Shown: positions 7,097-15,340, counted from the first letter of the stretch. The stretch: 34,751 bases of DNA from Anaerolinea sp. (GCA_020723805.1 DYID01000010.1:1-34751), one strand, 5' to 3'. Made by a program: numbers and translations. Notes: generated by a model from the sequence alone, not told the origin.

Positions 7097-8224
7097 TTAG
7101 TCAAGTCGTTTTCTAAAGCGCAGGGCGGCGAGGGTCATGATGCCGACGGCAAAGAGGGTCATGGCGAGGACATCGGTTTGAATCGTTTCGAGACCCACAC
7201 CCTTGAGCAGTAACGAACGGATGATGACGAGGTAATAACGCAGGGGCATGAGGTAGGAAATCCATTGCAGGACTTTGGGCATGGCTTCGAGGGGGAAGAA
7301 AAAGCCCGAAAGGAAGATGCTCGGCAGGAGGGTCATCCAGACGGTGAGCATGGCTTCCTGTTGGGTATTGGCGATGGTGGATGCAAGCAGACCGATGCCC
7401 AGCCCCGTGACCATGAACACGCCCGAAAGCAGGATGATGAGTCCGAGGTCGCCGCGGATGGGCACGCCGAACCACCAATGCCCCACCGCGAGGACTTCGA
7501 TGGTGTTGAAGAAGCCGAGGATGACATACGGCGTGAGTTTGCCGACGATGAGTTCCCACGGGCGGATGGGCGTGACGATGAGTTGTTCGATGGTGCCGCG
7601 CTCGCGTTCGCGCACCACGGAGGTGGCGGTGAGGATGGCAGCGATGGCATAGAGGATCATGCCGATTACGCCGGGGATCATGAAGTGCGCGCTGATGAGG
7701 TCAGGGTTGAACCAGACGGATGTGCGAACCTCGACGGGCGGCTGGACGCGCAGGCTCATGCCGCTGCGCTCGAATTTTTGCAGGAGGATGTTCAAGGCGT
7801 GCGCCTGCCCGATGAGTTGCGAAGCGGAAAGCGCGGTGGAGGCGCTGGTCGGGTCGGAGCCGTCGAGGAGGAAGGCGATTTGCGCGTTCCCGTCGGCGAG
7901 GCGCTGGGCGTAATCAGGCGGGATGATGACTGCGGCACGCGCCTCCCCTGACATAATCAGGTCTTCGATTTCGGCTTCGGAATCCACCACATAGGCGATG
8001 CGGAAGTAGTCGGCGGCGCGGTAAGCCTCAAGCAGTGCGCGCGATTCCACGCTGCGGCTTCGATCCAGCACCGCCAGCGGAATGTTGCGCACGTCGTTGG
8101 TGGCGGAATAACCGAGCAGGAATAACTGCATAATGGGAATGACCAGAATCAACATCAGCGTGCGTGTGTCGCGGAAGATCTGGATGAATTCCTTGCGGAT
8201 GATGGAGAGGAGGCGGGAGTTCAT
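7097..8224 (-). CDS. ABC-2 type exporter permease (YbhR/YbhS family)
   Basis: A 375-residue membrane protein: an N-terminal membrane segment (about 22-42, TLMLILVIPIMQLFLLGY), a large extracytoplasmic domain of about 125 residues, then five hydrophobic segments from about 180 to 370. The family hallmark ERERGTIEQLIVTPIRPWELI stands at about 206-226. It forms the membrane pore for the two ATPases and the HlyD protein. Only one permease is present, where ybhFSR-type systems usually have two, so it would act as a homodimer or use a partner encoded elsewhere. It is the first structural gene behind the TetR regulator, 69 bp downstream. Confidence 0.9.
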   Translation of the reverse strand: MNSRLLSIIRKEFIQIFRDTRTLMLILVIPIMQLFLLGYSATNDVRNIPLAVLDRSRSVESRALLEAYRAADYFRIAYVVDSEAEIEDLIMSGEARAAVIIPPDYAQRLADGNAQIAFLLDGSDPTSASTALSASQLIGQAHALNILLQKFERSGMSLRVQPPVEVRTSVWFNPDLISAHFMIPGVIGMILYAIAAILTATSVVRERERGTIEQLIVTPIRPWELIVGKLTPYVILGFFNTIEVLAVGHWWFGVPIRGDLGLIILLSGVFMVTGLGIGLLASTIANTQQEAMLTVWMTLLPSIFLSGFFFPLEAMPKVLQWISYLMPLRYYLVIIRSLLLKGVGLETIQTDVLAMTLFAVGIMTLAALRFRKRLD

Positions 8225-8238
8225 GGAGGCTCCGAGGG

Positions 8239-8292
8239 AAGTGATGGAGTAATCAGTGATCAGAGGGCAGTGGATGGAAAGTGGAAAGTGGG
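8239..8292. repeat. Heptamer-type degenerate repeat between tetR and permease genes
   Basis: Successive 7-bp words such as AGTGATC, AGAGGGC, AGTGGAT, GGAAAGT, GGAAAGT fill the gap. There is no gene and no clear terminator. The same kind of short-word filler occurs at other gene borders in the window. Confidence 0.6.
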
Positions 8293-8293
8293 T

Positions 8294-8905
8294 TCAAGAT
8301 TCGGAGGGTTTGAGAATGCCGTGCAGGTAGAGATCCAAATAGGCATCGGCGGCGTTTTTGGGCATGAGTTTGCCGAGAACGGAATTGGCGATGAGCATCT
8401 CGGTAATAAAATAGGAGATGATCATGCCGAAAAAAGACCGCACCAGAATGGCGGGGTTGGTTGTGCGCAATCCCTTCCTTGATTTCACGATCTTTTCGAA
8501 AACGGGCAACACCTTCGGCGCGATCTCCCGCAGCATCATGGCGCCATGCGCGCCCTTGAATTCGACCAGTTCGATGAACATCAGGTTGATGAATTCGCGC
8601 TGTTTGCCCAATTCTTCGACGATGATGTGAAAGGCGTTGCTCAGAAATTCTTCGGCGGTCTCCCCTTCTGCGGCAAGGACAAGCGGAAGGATTTGTTTAT
8701 AGGGATGTTTGTCAATGATGATGCCCTCAAAGATCGCCTCCTTGCTGGAGAAGTGATTGTAGATTCCGCCCAGCGCCAGCCCGGCGCGTTCGGCAATCTG
8801 CCGCATGGAGGTGGCATGATAGCCCTGCTCCATGAACAATTCGATGGCGGCGTCTTCGATGGCAAGGCGGGTGGCTTCGCCTTTTTTCGATTTTTCCCTG
8901 GGCAT
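8294..8905 (-). CDS. TetR-family transcriptional repressor of the exporter operon
   Basis: A 203-residue protein with a Lys/Arg-rich start, the N-terminal helix-turn-helix at about 25-60 (GYHATSMRQIAERAG followed by GIYNHFSSKEAIF, the TetR signature), and an all-helical ligand-binding C-terminal part typical of the family. It is the first gene of the minus-strand exporter operon. It stands beside a near-perfect palindrome (8923-8942) placed just downstream of a good promoter, so autorepression and control of the exporter are likely. The inducer is not deducible; in related YbhGFSR/CecR systems it is a drug-like compound. Confidence 0.92.
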   Translation of the reverse strand: MPREKSKKGEATRLAIEDAAIELFMEQGYHATSMRQIAERAGLALGGIYNHFSSKEAIFEGIIIDKHPYKQILPLVLAAEGETAEEFLSNAFHIIVEELGKQREFINLMFIELVEFKGAHGAMMLREIAPKVLPVFEKIVKSRKGLRTTNPAILVRSFFGMIISYFITEMLIANSVLGKLMPKNAADAYLDLYLHGILKPSES

Positions 8906-8922
8906 AATTGTTCCTGTATGAA

Positions 8923-8975
8923 AAACGAACGCTCGTTCATTTTTGATTGTAGCCTGTTTGGATGTCCTTTGTCAA
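8923..8975 (-). promoter_or_regulatory. Promoter and TetR operator of the exporter operon
   Basis: On the minus strand a -35 TTGACA (8970-8975) and a -10 TACAAT (8946-8951) are separated by 18 bp. Immediately downstream is the palindrome AAACGAACG (8923-8931) CT CGTTCATTT (8934-8942), the AATGAACG-type half-site pair common for TetR regulators. It would cover the transcription start. The MFS gene starts divergently at 9008. Confidence 0.8.
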
Positions 8976-8995
8976 GATAAAAGACCACGAAATGG

Positions 8996-9001
8996 TAGAA
9001 T
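8996..9001 (+). promoter_or_regulatory. Candidate -10 of a leaderless MFS mRNA
   Basis: TAGAAT ends 6 nt before the ATG at 9008, and no Shine-Dalgarno fits between. Transcription would begin at or next to the start codon. No good -35 is visible at 16-18 bp. Confidence 0.45.
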
Positions 9002-9007
9002 CTTTCC

Positions 9008-10276
9008 ATGCTGTCCCTCACTCAAGTCGAACAATTTACGCGCAAACACCTGAGGCATAACGTCATCGTCAATTTGACCGATGGCGGTTTTTTTGGCGTC
9101 GCCTTGGGCTTCGCATCCTTCGGGACCATCCTGCCGCTCTTCGTGGACACAATGACCGACTCTGCCACCCTCATTGGGCTTGTCCCTGCCATTCACGCGG
9201 CAGGCTGGCTGTTGCCGCAATTGTTCACGGCGAGTCACACCTCGCGTTTGCGGCGGTACAAACGAACCGTCCTGCTCAACACCATTCACGAGCGGCTTCC
9301 GTTTTTGGGGTTTGCCATCGTCGCCCTGCTCCTCCCCAAAATCGGACCGCAGGCGGGACTGGCGCTCACCTTCCTTCTCCTCACCTGGCAGGGACTGGGC
9401 GGCGGCTTCACCGCCAACGCGTGGACCAGCATGATTTCGAAGATCATCCCGCCCGAATATCGCGGTACGTTCTTCGGCACACAAGCCGCGGTGGCAAACT
9501 TGTTCATCAGCCTCTCGGCGGTCGGCGCGGGTTATTTGCTGGATTGGTATGAAACGCCGCTCAACTTCGTGTACTGCTTCCTGCTTGCCGTCCTCTTTTT
9601 CACCATTTCGTGGTTCGCGCTGGCGCTCACACGCGAACCAACGGACTACGAAAAAGTCATTGATGAGAAACCCGCCCCCTTCTGGCAGGGAGCCGCCAAA
9701 ATCCTGCGCGGCAACCCAAACTTCCGCTGGTTCCTTGCGGCGCGTTTCCTCTCGCAATTCGCAACGATGGGCTTCTCCTTCTACATCATTTACGCCCTCC
9801 GCCGTTTCCACGCGGATGCTGTCGTCCTCGGCTATCTCACTGCCACCCTCACCATCGCCCAAACCGCCGCCAACGTGGGCATGGGCTGGCTTGGCGACCG
9901 TGTCGGTCATCGCGCCATGCTCATTCTCGGCGCAGCAGCGGCAATGCTGAGTTCACTGCTTGCCTGGTTTGCTCCCTCGCTTGGCTGGTTCTTCCCCATC
10001 TTCGTTCTCGCCGCGCTTGCCAACGTCTCCATCTGGACGAACGGCATGACCATGTCCACCACTTTCAGCAGTGAAAGCGAACGTCCGTTTTACATCGGGC
10101 TGGCGCAGACGCTCACCGCCCCCGCCACCATCCTCGCGCCGCTCATCGGCGGCTGGATGGCAGACACGCAAGGCTTCGAACTCACCTTCGGCATATCCGC
10201 CCTCTTATCACTCGTGATGTGGTTGATTTTGTGGCTGATCGTGAAAGACCCACATCCAAACACAGTGACGACTTAA
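9008..10276 (+). CDS. Major facilitator superfamily transporter
   Basis: A 422-residue integral membrane protein with about 12 hydrophobic segments and a cytoplasmic middle loop rich in charged residues (about 210-235, TREPTDYEKVIDEKPAPF). The motif EYRGTFFGTQ at about 156-165 and the pattern G-W-L-G-D-R-V-G-H-R at about 296-305 (motif A-like, start of the second half) are typical of the superfamily. The substrate cannot be told. It is divergent from the tetR gene over a shared 100-bp region holding the TetR operator, so co-regulation is possible, though the operator is nearer the tetR promoter. The stop codon lies within a perfect 22-bp palindrome. Confidence 0.85.
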   Translation: MLSLTQVEQFTRKHLRHNVIVNLTDGGFFGVALGFASFGTILPLFVDTMTDSATLIGLVPAIHAAGWLLPQLFTASHTSRLRRYKRTVLLNTIHERLPFLGFAIVALLLPKIGPQAGLALTFLLLTWQGLGGGFTANAWTSMISKIIPPEYRGTFFGTQAAVANLFISLSAVGAGYLLDWYETPLNFVYCFLLAVLFFTISWFALALTREPTDYEKVIDEKPAPFWQGAAKILRGNPNFRWFLAARFLSQFATMGFSFYIIYALRRFHADAVVLGYLTATLTIAQTAANVGMGWLGDRVGHRAMLILGAAAAMLSSLLAWFAPSLGWFFPIFVLAALANVSIWTNGMTMSTTFSSESERPFYIGLAQTLTAPATILAPLIGGWMADTQGFELTFGISALLSLVMWLILWLIVKDPHPNTVTT

Positions 10277-10285
10277 GTCGTCACT
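10264..10285. repeat. Perfect 22-bp palindrome across the MFS stop codon
   Basis: AGTGACGACTT (10264-10274) is followed directly by its reverse complement AAGTCGTCACT (10275-10285). It includes the TAA stop of the MFS gene and lies 18 bp before the next gene. It could form a hairpin in the mRNA; there is no T-run behind it. Confidence 0.75.
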
Positions 10286-10302
10286 ACACTACAAAGGTGA
10301 CT

Positions 10303-11499
10303 ATGACCCTCCTTCAAGAAAAATCCCGCCAAGCCATTGACATCCTCCAGGAACAACATGTGGACATGTGGCTCACGTTCGTCCGCGAGACGAGCGGCGT
10401 GCGCGACCCCGTACTCGATTTTCTCATCGGACCCCATGACCTGACCTGGCAATCCGTCCTCCTCTTCACGCGTCACGGCGACAAGATTGCCATCGTCGGC
10501 AATCTCGAAAAAGAGACCATCGCCCGCCTCGGCGTCTTCGACGAAATCCACGGCTACGACACCTCCATCCGCGACCTCCTGCGCGGGACTCTCGCCCGCC
10601 TCAACCCCGACCGAATAGCCGTCAACACCTCCCACAACAACGTCCACGCTGACGGTTTGACTCATGCCATGTACGAAATCCTGCGCGGCTACCTCGCGGA
10701 CACGCCCTACGCCGACCGTCTCGTCAGCGCCGAACCGGTCATCAATGCCCTGCGCGGACGCAAGACCCCAACCGAACTGGCGCGCATCCAACGCGCCGTC
10801 GAAATCACGGACGAAATCTTTCGCAAGACCTTCGCCTACATCCAAGTCGGCATGACCGAAATCGAAATCGGCACGTACATGCAGGAACTGGCGAAAGAAT
10901 ACGGCGTGGGGCTGGCATGGTCGGCTGCGAGCTGCCCCGCCGTCAACAGCGGACCCAACTCCCCCATCGGTCACAGCGGACCGACGAGCATCTGCGTCGA
11001 ACGCGGGCATCTCATCCACTTCGACTTCGGCGTGAAGTATGAAGGCTACTGCTCCGACATTCAACGCGTCTGTTACGTGCTGCGTGAGGGAGAAACCGAA
11101 GCGCCGCCCGAAGTGCAGCGCGGCTTCATCACCATTCGCACCGCCATCGAAAAGGCACGCGAAGCGATGAAGGCGGGAGCCATGGGTAACTCGATTGATG
11201 TCATTGCACGCGAAATCGTCACCGACGCAGGCTACCCTGAATACCCCTACGCCCTCGGTCACCAACTCGGACGCGTGGCGCATGACGGCGGCGCATTGCT
11301 CGGTCCGCTTTGGGAGAAATACGGCGACTCGCCAAAACAGAAATTGGAAGTTGGTCAGGTCTTCACCATCGAGCCGGGACTGGCGGTTCCCGGTTATGGC
11401 TATCTGGGCTTGGAAGAAGACGTGGTCATCGCCGAAAACGGAGCGGAATATCTTGGCGAACCGCAAAAGGAGATGGTGTATATCAGAGGCTTGTCCTGA
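10303..11499 (+). CDS. M24-family metallopeptidase (Xaa-Pro aminopeptidase-like)
   Basis: A 398-residue protein. I chose the ATG at 10303, with AAAGGTG upstream; the open frame begins further up inside the MFS gene. The N-terminal creatinase-type domain covers about 1-155, and the pita-bread catalytic domain about 160-398. Expected metal ligands are present: D241 (HFDFG), D252 (CSDIQR), H320 (GHQLG), E357 (FTIEPGL) and E371 or E372 (LGLEED). Predicted role: removal of N-terminal residues before Pro or hydrolysis of a related C-N bond, in the cytoplasm; creatinase-like or other specificities cannot be excluded. The last residues and stop lie in a TTGTCCTGAGTCTGTCGAAG repeat. Confidence 0.88.
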   Translation: MTLLQEKSRQAIDILQEQHVDMWLTFVRETSGVRDPVLDFLIGPHDLTWQSVLLFTRHGDKIAIVGNLEKETIARLGVFDEIHGYDTSIRDLLRGTLARLNPDRIAVNTSHNNVHADGLTHAMYEILRGYLADTPYADRLVSAEPVINALRGRKTPTELARIQRAVEITDEIFRKTFAYIQVGMTEIEIGTYMQELAKEYGVGLAWSAASCPAVNSGPNSPIGHSGPTSICVERGHLIHFDFGVKYEGYCSDIQRVCYVLREGETEAPPEVQRGFITIRTAIEKAREAMKAGAMGNSIDVIAREIVTDAGYPEYPYALGHQLGRVAHDGGALLGPLWEKYGDSPKQKLEVGQVFTIEPGLAVPGYGYLGLEEDVVIAENGAEYLGEPQKEMVYIRGLS

Positions 11500-11531
11500 G
11501 TCTGTCGAAGGGATGAATGCGGAAGGATGAA
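11491..11531. repeat. CCTGAG-CTGTCGAAGG dispersed repeat fused to the peptidase 3' end, with heptamers behind
   Basis: TTGTCCTGAGTCTGTCGAAG at 11491-11510 is the well-known CCTGAG.CTGTCGAAGG type of dispersed bacterial repeat. It provides the last codons and the TGA of the M24 gene. GGATGAATGCGGAAGGATGAA follows in a 7-bp-like rhythm. Confidence 0.65.
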
Positions 11532-11691
11532 CGACTACGGAGGGCGACGGGCGGCGGTTGCAGTCCGTCGTCCAAGTTGTAGCGGGGAAAATGCCGCGGG
11601 GAGATAAAAGTCATCGAATCAGGAGCAGGCGTCGGTTAAAGAAGAGGCGAAGTGTCCCCTTTGCCGCGTGCTTTCCATCACTGGCTTGTCT

Positions 11692-11724
11692 TATAATGCC
11701 TCACTATACTCGTCCTCGTGAGGT
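11692..11724 (+). promoter_or_regulatory. -10 box and ribosome site of the decarboxylase operon
   Basis: TATAAT (11692-11697) stands 34 bp before the ATG at 11731, and GAGGT (11720-11724) is a ribosome site 6 nt from it. I find no clear -35. The remaining 231-bp gap (11500-11730) holds nothing else I recognise. Confidence 0.5.
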
Positions 11725-11730
11725 AATCCC

Positions 11731-13284
11731 ATGTCAAACGAAGACCCCCGAATTCTCGAACTCCGCAGAATGCGCGCCAAAGCGCTGGAAGGCGGCGGCG
11801 CGGAACGAATCGCAAAGCAAAAAGCCAAAGGCAAGTTGACGGCGCGTGAGCGCATCGAATTATTGCTCGACCCCGGCACGTTCAACGAGATCGAGCCGTT
11901 CATCACGCATCAGGGCGACGAGATGGATTTGCTGAAGGAAAAGTTCTACGGCGACGGCGTGATTACGGGCTACGGTCAGATTGACGGGCGGACGGTGTAT
12001 CTCTATTCGCAGGATTTCACCATCTATGGCGGCACGTTGAGCGAGATGCAATCGCACAAGATTTGCCGCGTGATGGACCTGGCGGTGCGCAACGGCGTGC
12101 CGTTCATTGCACTGATTGATTCGGGCGGCGCGCGCATTCAGGAGGGCGTCCGTTCGATGGGCGGCTATGCCGAAATCTTCCGACGCAACGCGCAATACTC
12201 GGGCGTGGTGCCGCAAATCAGCGTCATGCTCGGACCATGCGCCGGCGGCGCGGCGTATTCCCCCGCGCTCACCGACCTGGTCATCATGGTCGAGAAGCAG
12301 TCGTTCATGTTCCTCACGGGACCCGAGGTCATCAAAGCCGTGACAGGCGAAGTGATTGACGCCGAGTCGCTGGGCGGCGCAAACGTGCACATGTCGGTCA
12401 GCGGCGTGGCGCACTTGAGCGTGAAGAGCGAAAAGGAGGCGCTTCAGATGGCGCGGCATTTCCTTTCGTACCTGCCATCGAACAACGTGGAAAACCCGCC
12501 CTTCGTCACGCCCACCGACGACCCGCTGCGCATGGACGAATCGCTCAACCGTATCGTGCCGCTCGACCCTGCCGAACCGTACCTCATGCACCAGGTCATC
12601 GAAAAGATCATTGACAAAGGCACGTTCCTCGAAATCCAGCCCGATTGGGCGCGCAACGCCATCGTGGGGCTGGCGCGCATCGGCGGTCACAGCGTGGGGA
12701 TTGTGGCGCAGGAACCCGCCATCATGGCGGGCGTGATTGACATAGACGCCGCCGACAAGATGACCCGCTTCGTGCGCATGTGCGACTGTTTCAACATTCC
12801 GCTTGTGACTTTTGTGGATTCGCCCGGTTTCCTGCCGGGCATCGCGCAGGAACACGGCGGCATCATCCGTCACGGCGCAAAACTGCTCTACGCCTACTCC
12901 GAAGCGACCGTGCCGAAAATCTGCATCATCACGCGCAAGGCGTATGGCGGCGCGTATGTGGTCATGTCCAGCAAGTATCTCGGCACCGACGTGACCTACG
13001 CGTGGCCCTCCGCCGAAATCGCCGTGCTGGGCGCGGAAGGCGCAGTAAACATTTTGTTCAAGAAGCAAATCGAAACCGCGCCCGACCCCGCCGCCGAGCG
13101 CAAACGTCTTGCGGACGAGTACCGCGCCAAATTCAACAACCCCTACTACGCCGCCTCCACCGGCTACGTGGACGACATCATCGAGCCGCGCGAATCGCGT
13201 CCGAAGATCATCGCCGCGCTTTCGGCTTTGCGCGACAAGTACGCGCCCGCGCCGCCGAGGAAGCATGGGAACATTCCAGTCTGA
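11731..13284 (+). CDS. mmdA: Acyl-CoA carboxyltransferase alpha subunit of a Na+-pumping decarboxylase (methylmalonyl-CoA decarboxylase type)
   Basis: A 517-residue protein of the biotin-dependent carboxyltransferase family (propionyl-CoA carboxylase beta / MmdA). Two crotonase-like halves are visible. The N-terminal one has GG and oxyanion motifs SGGARIQEG (131-139) and GPCAGGAAYSPA (168-179). The C-terminal one has DSPGFLPG, then ITRKAYGGAYVVMSSK and AWPSAEIAVLGAEGAV. It moves the carboxyl group from the acyl-CoA to biotin on the carrier protein encoded two genes downstream. The company of a small gamma-like subunit, a biotin carrier and a beta membrane pump, with no biotin carboxylase gene in the window, favours decarboxylation over carboxylation. 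Glutaconyl-CoA is an alternative substrate. Confidence 0.88.
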   Translation: MSNEDPRILELRRMRAKALEGGGAERIAKQKAKGKLTARERIELLLDPGTFNEIEPFITHQGDEMDLLKEKFYGDGVITGYGQIDGRTVYLYSQDFTIYGGTLSEMQSHKICRVMDLAVRNGVPFIALIDSGGARIQEGVRSMGGYAEIFRRNAQYSGVVPQISVMLGPCAGGAAYSPALTDLVIMVEKQSFMFLTGPEVIKAVTGEVIDAESLGGANVHMSVSGVAHLSVKSEKEALQMARHFLSYLPSNNVENPPFVTPTDDPLRMDESLNRIVPLDPAEPYLMHQVIEKIIDKGTFLEIQPDWARNAIVGLARIGGHSVGIVAQEPAIMAGVIDIDAADKMTRFVRMCDCFNIPLVTFVDSPGFLPGIAQEHGGIIRHGAKLLYAYSEATVPKICIITRKAYGGAYVVMSSKYLGTDVTYAWPSAEIAVLGAEGAVNILFKKQIETAPDPAAERKRLADEYRAKFNNPYYAASTGYVDDIIEPRESRPKIIAALSALRDKYAPAPPRKHGNIPV

Positions 13285-13342
13285 AATTACCAATTACTTC
13301 ATTTGGTAAATGGTAAATGGTAATTGGTGATTGGTAATTGAG
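13285..13342. repeat. Heptamer repeat GGTAATT/GGTAAAT with flanking inverted copy
   Basis: AATTACCAATTAC at 13285-13297 is followed by GGTAAAT, GGTAAAT, GGTAATT, GGTGATT, GGTAATT in strict 7-bp steps to about 13340. The first part is the inverse complement of the last, so the transcript can fold. It separates mmdA from the small subunit gene. Confidence 0.7.
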
Positions 13343-13350
13343 AGGAAGCC

Positions 13351-13683
13351 ATGAACGCTTTGCAAACCGCCCTATGGATCACCGCCCTCGGCATGGGACT
13401 CGTCTTCGGCGCGATCCTTTTGCTGTGGGGGATGATGACTCTTCTGACAAAGTTGACCGCCGACAAAGACTTCGCATCGGACTCCCCGAAGCCTGTCTCT
13501 GCTTCGGAGACCGAGACCCTCGCCCGAGCCGCGGCGGTCGCGGTGGCGCTGGCGATGGCGGAACAGCAGCTCTCGTCCGCGCACCCGCTCAAAGACCCGC
13601 CGACGGCAATCGTCAGCGCGTGGCAGTTGGGGATGCGGACACGGCAGATGGCACAAAAGGGCGCCAGATTTTCGCGGTCTTAA
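13351..13683 (+). CDS. Small membrane subunit (OadG/MmdD gamma-like) of the Na+-pumping decarboxylase
   Basis: A 110-residue protein with one N-terminal membrane helix (about 8-32, WITALGMGLVFGAILLLW) and a short, Ala-rich, charged cytoplasmic tail, the build of OadG/MmdD subunits that hold the carboxyltransferase on the membrane pump. The sequence is poorly conserved in this family, so the call rests mainly on topology and position between the carboxyltransferase and biotin carrier genes. GAGAGGAAGCC before the ATG gives a ribosome site. Confidence 0.72.
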   Translation: MNALQTALWITALGMGLVFGAILLLWGMMTLLTKLTADKDFASDSPKPVSASETETLARAAAVAVALAMAEQQLSSAHPLKDPPTAIVSAWQLGMRTRQMAQKGARFSRS

Positions 13684-13697
13684 TGGCGCAGCGCGTA

Positions 13698-13719
13698 GTT
13701 GACGTTCTCTAACGTCAAC
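13698..13719. repeat. GTT-AGAG-AAC hairpin repeat, copy 3
   Basis: Arms GTTGACGTT (13698-13706) and AACGTCAAC (13711-13719) lie around CTCT. The outer bases GTTGA/TCAAC differ from the GCGGA/TCCGC of other copies but remain fully complementary. It lies in the 49-bp gap before the biotin carrier gene. Confidence 0.85.
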
Positions 13720-13732
13720 CCGGAGCATGAAA

Positions 13733-14155
13733 ATGAAATACAACGTCACCATTCAGGATAAATCCTACGTCGTCGAAATCGAAGACATCAACGCGCGTCC
13801 CGTCATCGCTTATGTAGAGGGAATTCGCGTGGAAGTCATCCCAGACACGAATCCGCTTGGGGTGGAGGGTGCCCGGCAAGAGGTCCAGAAAGAAGCGAAG
13901 GAAGTCCACTCCATTGACCTGCGAACAGATTCTCAACAAAACGCCAACGAATTGACCGCTCCCCTGCCGGGGACAGTGGTCGAGGTGTTCGTCAAGGAGG
14001 GTGATGTCATCGAGGCGGGGCAGGTGGTGCTCGTCATCGAAGCGATGAAGATGAAGAACAGCATCCGCTCGACTCGCACGGGCAGGGTGGCGCAGGTGCT
14101 GGTGAGCCCAATGCAGACAGTGGCGCACAAACAGCCGCTAGTGAGGTTCGAATGA
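13733..14155 (+). CDS. Biotin carboxyl carrier subunit of the decarboxylase
   Basis: A 140-residue protein. Two ATGs lie 6 bp apart (13727, 13733); I prefer the second because GGAG at 13722-13725 is then 7 nt away. The C-terminal biotinyl domain (about 74-140) carries EAMKMK with K106 as the biotin attachment site, preceded by APLPGTVVEVFVKEGD. The N-terminal part is a small beta-rich region and a charged linker. The swinging biotin accepts CO2 from the carboxyltransferase and hands it to the membrane beta subunit, whose gene overlaps the end of this one by 4 bp. Confidence 0.9.
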   Translation: MKYNVTIQDKSYVVEIEDINARPVIAYVEGIRVEVIPDTNPLGVEGARQEVQKEAKEVHSIDLRTDSQQNANELTAPLPGTVVEVFVKEGDVIEAGQVVLVIEAMKMKNSIRSTRTGRVAQVLVSPMQTVAHKQPLVRFE

Positions 14156-15279
14156 GCCTGACCGAATTGCTCCCGGAATTGCTCAAGGGGCTGGCAAATT
14201 TCACTGTTGGCAATGCGGTGATGATTGCCGCCGCGTTGATTTTGATTTATCTTGCGGTGTTCAAGGAAATCGAGCCGGTGTTGCTGCTGCCCATCGGCTT
14301 TGGGTGTTTGCTGGCAAATATTCCGCTGGCAGGCATAACTGCGGCGGAGGGCATCACGGGCGTTTTGTACGAGGCGGGCATCCGAACGGAGTTGTTCCCG
14401 CTGTTGATCTTCATCGGCGTGGGGGCAATGATTGATTTCAGCCCGTTGTTGGCACAGCCGCGCATGGTGCTGCTCGGCGCGGCGGGACAATTCGGAATCT
14501 TCGGCACGCTGCTGCTGGCAATTGCGCTGGGATTTCCGCTCAACCAGGCGGCGTCCATCGGCGTCATCGGCGCGATTGACGGACCGACTTCGATTTTCGT
14601 GGCGACCAAACTCGCGCCCGAACTGCTCGCGCCAATTGCGGTGGCGGCGTATTCCTACATGAGCCTCATCCCCATCATCCAGCCGCCCTTGATGCGCCTG
14701 CTGACCACCAAACGCGAACGCCTCGTGCGCATGGAGTACACCCCCAAGCCAATTTCGCAGCGGACGCTCGTCGTCTTCCCCATCGCGCTGACCGTTGTCG
14801 TCGGTCTGCTCGTTCCCGAAGCGACGCCGCTCATTTCGATGCTCATGCTCGGCAACCTGCTGAAAGTCTCCGGCGTGGTGGAGCGCCTGAGCAAAGCCGC
14901 GCAGAATGAAATCATCAACGTCTCCACCCTGTTCCTCGGTCTCGCCATCGGCGCGACGATGACTGCCCAGGACTTTCTGAATCTCGACACGGGCAAGATC
15001 ATGCTGTTGGGCTTGATTGCCTTCGCGCTCGATACCGTTGCGGGTCTGCTCTTCGGCAAGTTGATATGCGTCCTGAGCGGTTACAAAATCAATCCGCTCA
15101 TCGGCGCGGCGGGGATTTCAGCCTTTCCAATGGCGGGACGTCTCGCCGCGAAGACTGCCAACGACGAAGACCCGCACAACTTCATCCTCATGCACGCCAT
15201 GGGCGCCAACACCGCCGGGCAGTTGGGTTCGGTCATTGCGGGCGGGGTGCTATTGGCGATTGTGAGCAAGTTGGTTTGA
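14152..15279 (+). CDS. mmdB: Sodium-translocating decarboxylase beta subunit (OadB/MmdB/GcdB)
   Basis: A 375-residue membrane protein with about nine to eleven hydrophobic segments. Family regions are clear: LIFIGVGAMIDFSPLL (about 83-98), the conserved re-entrant region with GAIDGPTSIF (about 142-151), and the C-terminal ANTAGQLGSVIAGG. It decarboxylates carboxybiotin and drives Na+ outward. The ATG overlaps the stop of the biotin carrier gene (ATGA, 14152-14155), indicating coupled translation. It completes the set of four subunits in one operon. Confidence 0.93.
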   Translation: MSLTELLPELLKGLANFTVGNAVMIAAALILIYLAVFKEIEPVLLLPIGFGCLLANIPLAGITAAEGITGVLYEAGIRTELFPLLIFIGVGAMIDFSPLLAQPRMVLLGAAGQFGIFGTLLLAIALGFPLNQAASIGVIGAIDGPTSIFVATKLAPELLAPIAVAAYSYMSLIPIIQPPLMRLLTTKRERLVRMEYTPKPISQRTLVVFPIALTVVVGLLVPEATPLISMLMLGNLLKVSGVVERLSKAAQNEIINVSTLFLGLAIGATMTAQDFLNLDTGKIMLLGLIAFALDTVAGLLFGKLICVLSGYKINPLIGAAGISAFPMAGRLAAKTANDEDPHNFILMHAMGANTAGQLGSVIAGGVLLAIVSKLV

Positions 15280-15280
15280 C

Positions 15281-15313
15281 AAGGATGAAGGATGAGTGAT
15301 GAAGGATGAATGG
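15281..15313. repeat. Heptamer repeat AAGGATG behind mmdB
   Basis: AAGGATG, AAGGATG, AGTGATG, AAGGATG, AATGGAC run in 7-bp steps right after the stop codon. The 61-bp gap to the convergent ThyX-like gene has no clear hairpin terminator. Confidence 0.65.
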
Positions 15314-15340
15314 ACTGAGGGTTGTGGTCCATCGTCCGAT

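Noticed and set aside
8972-9910. Open frame opposite the MFS gene, spanning the TetR promoter region
   Set aside because: It is antisense to a clear membrane protein gene, is charged and of low complexity, and crosses the promoter of the tetR gene.
10219-10302. Earlier start of the M24 peptidase inside the MFS gene
   Set aside because: The extra residues come from the MFS coding sequence and the palindrome in another frame; the ATG at 10303 has an upstream purine-rich site and gives the usual family start.
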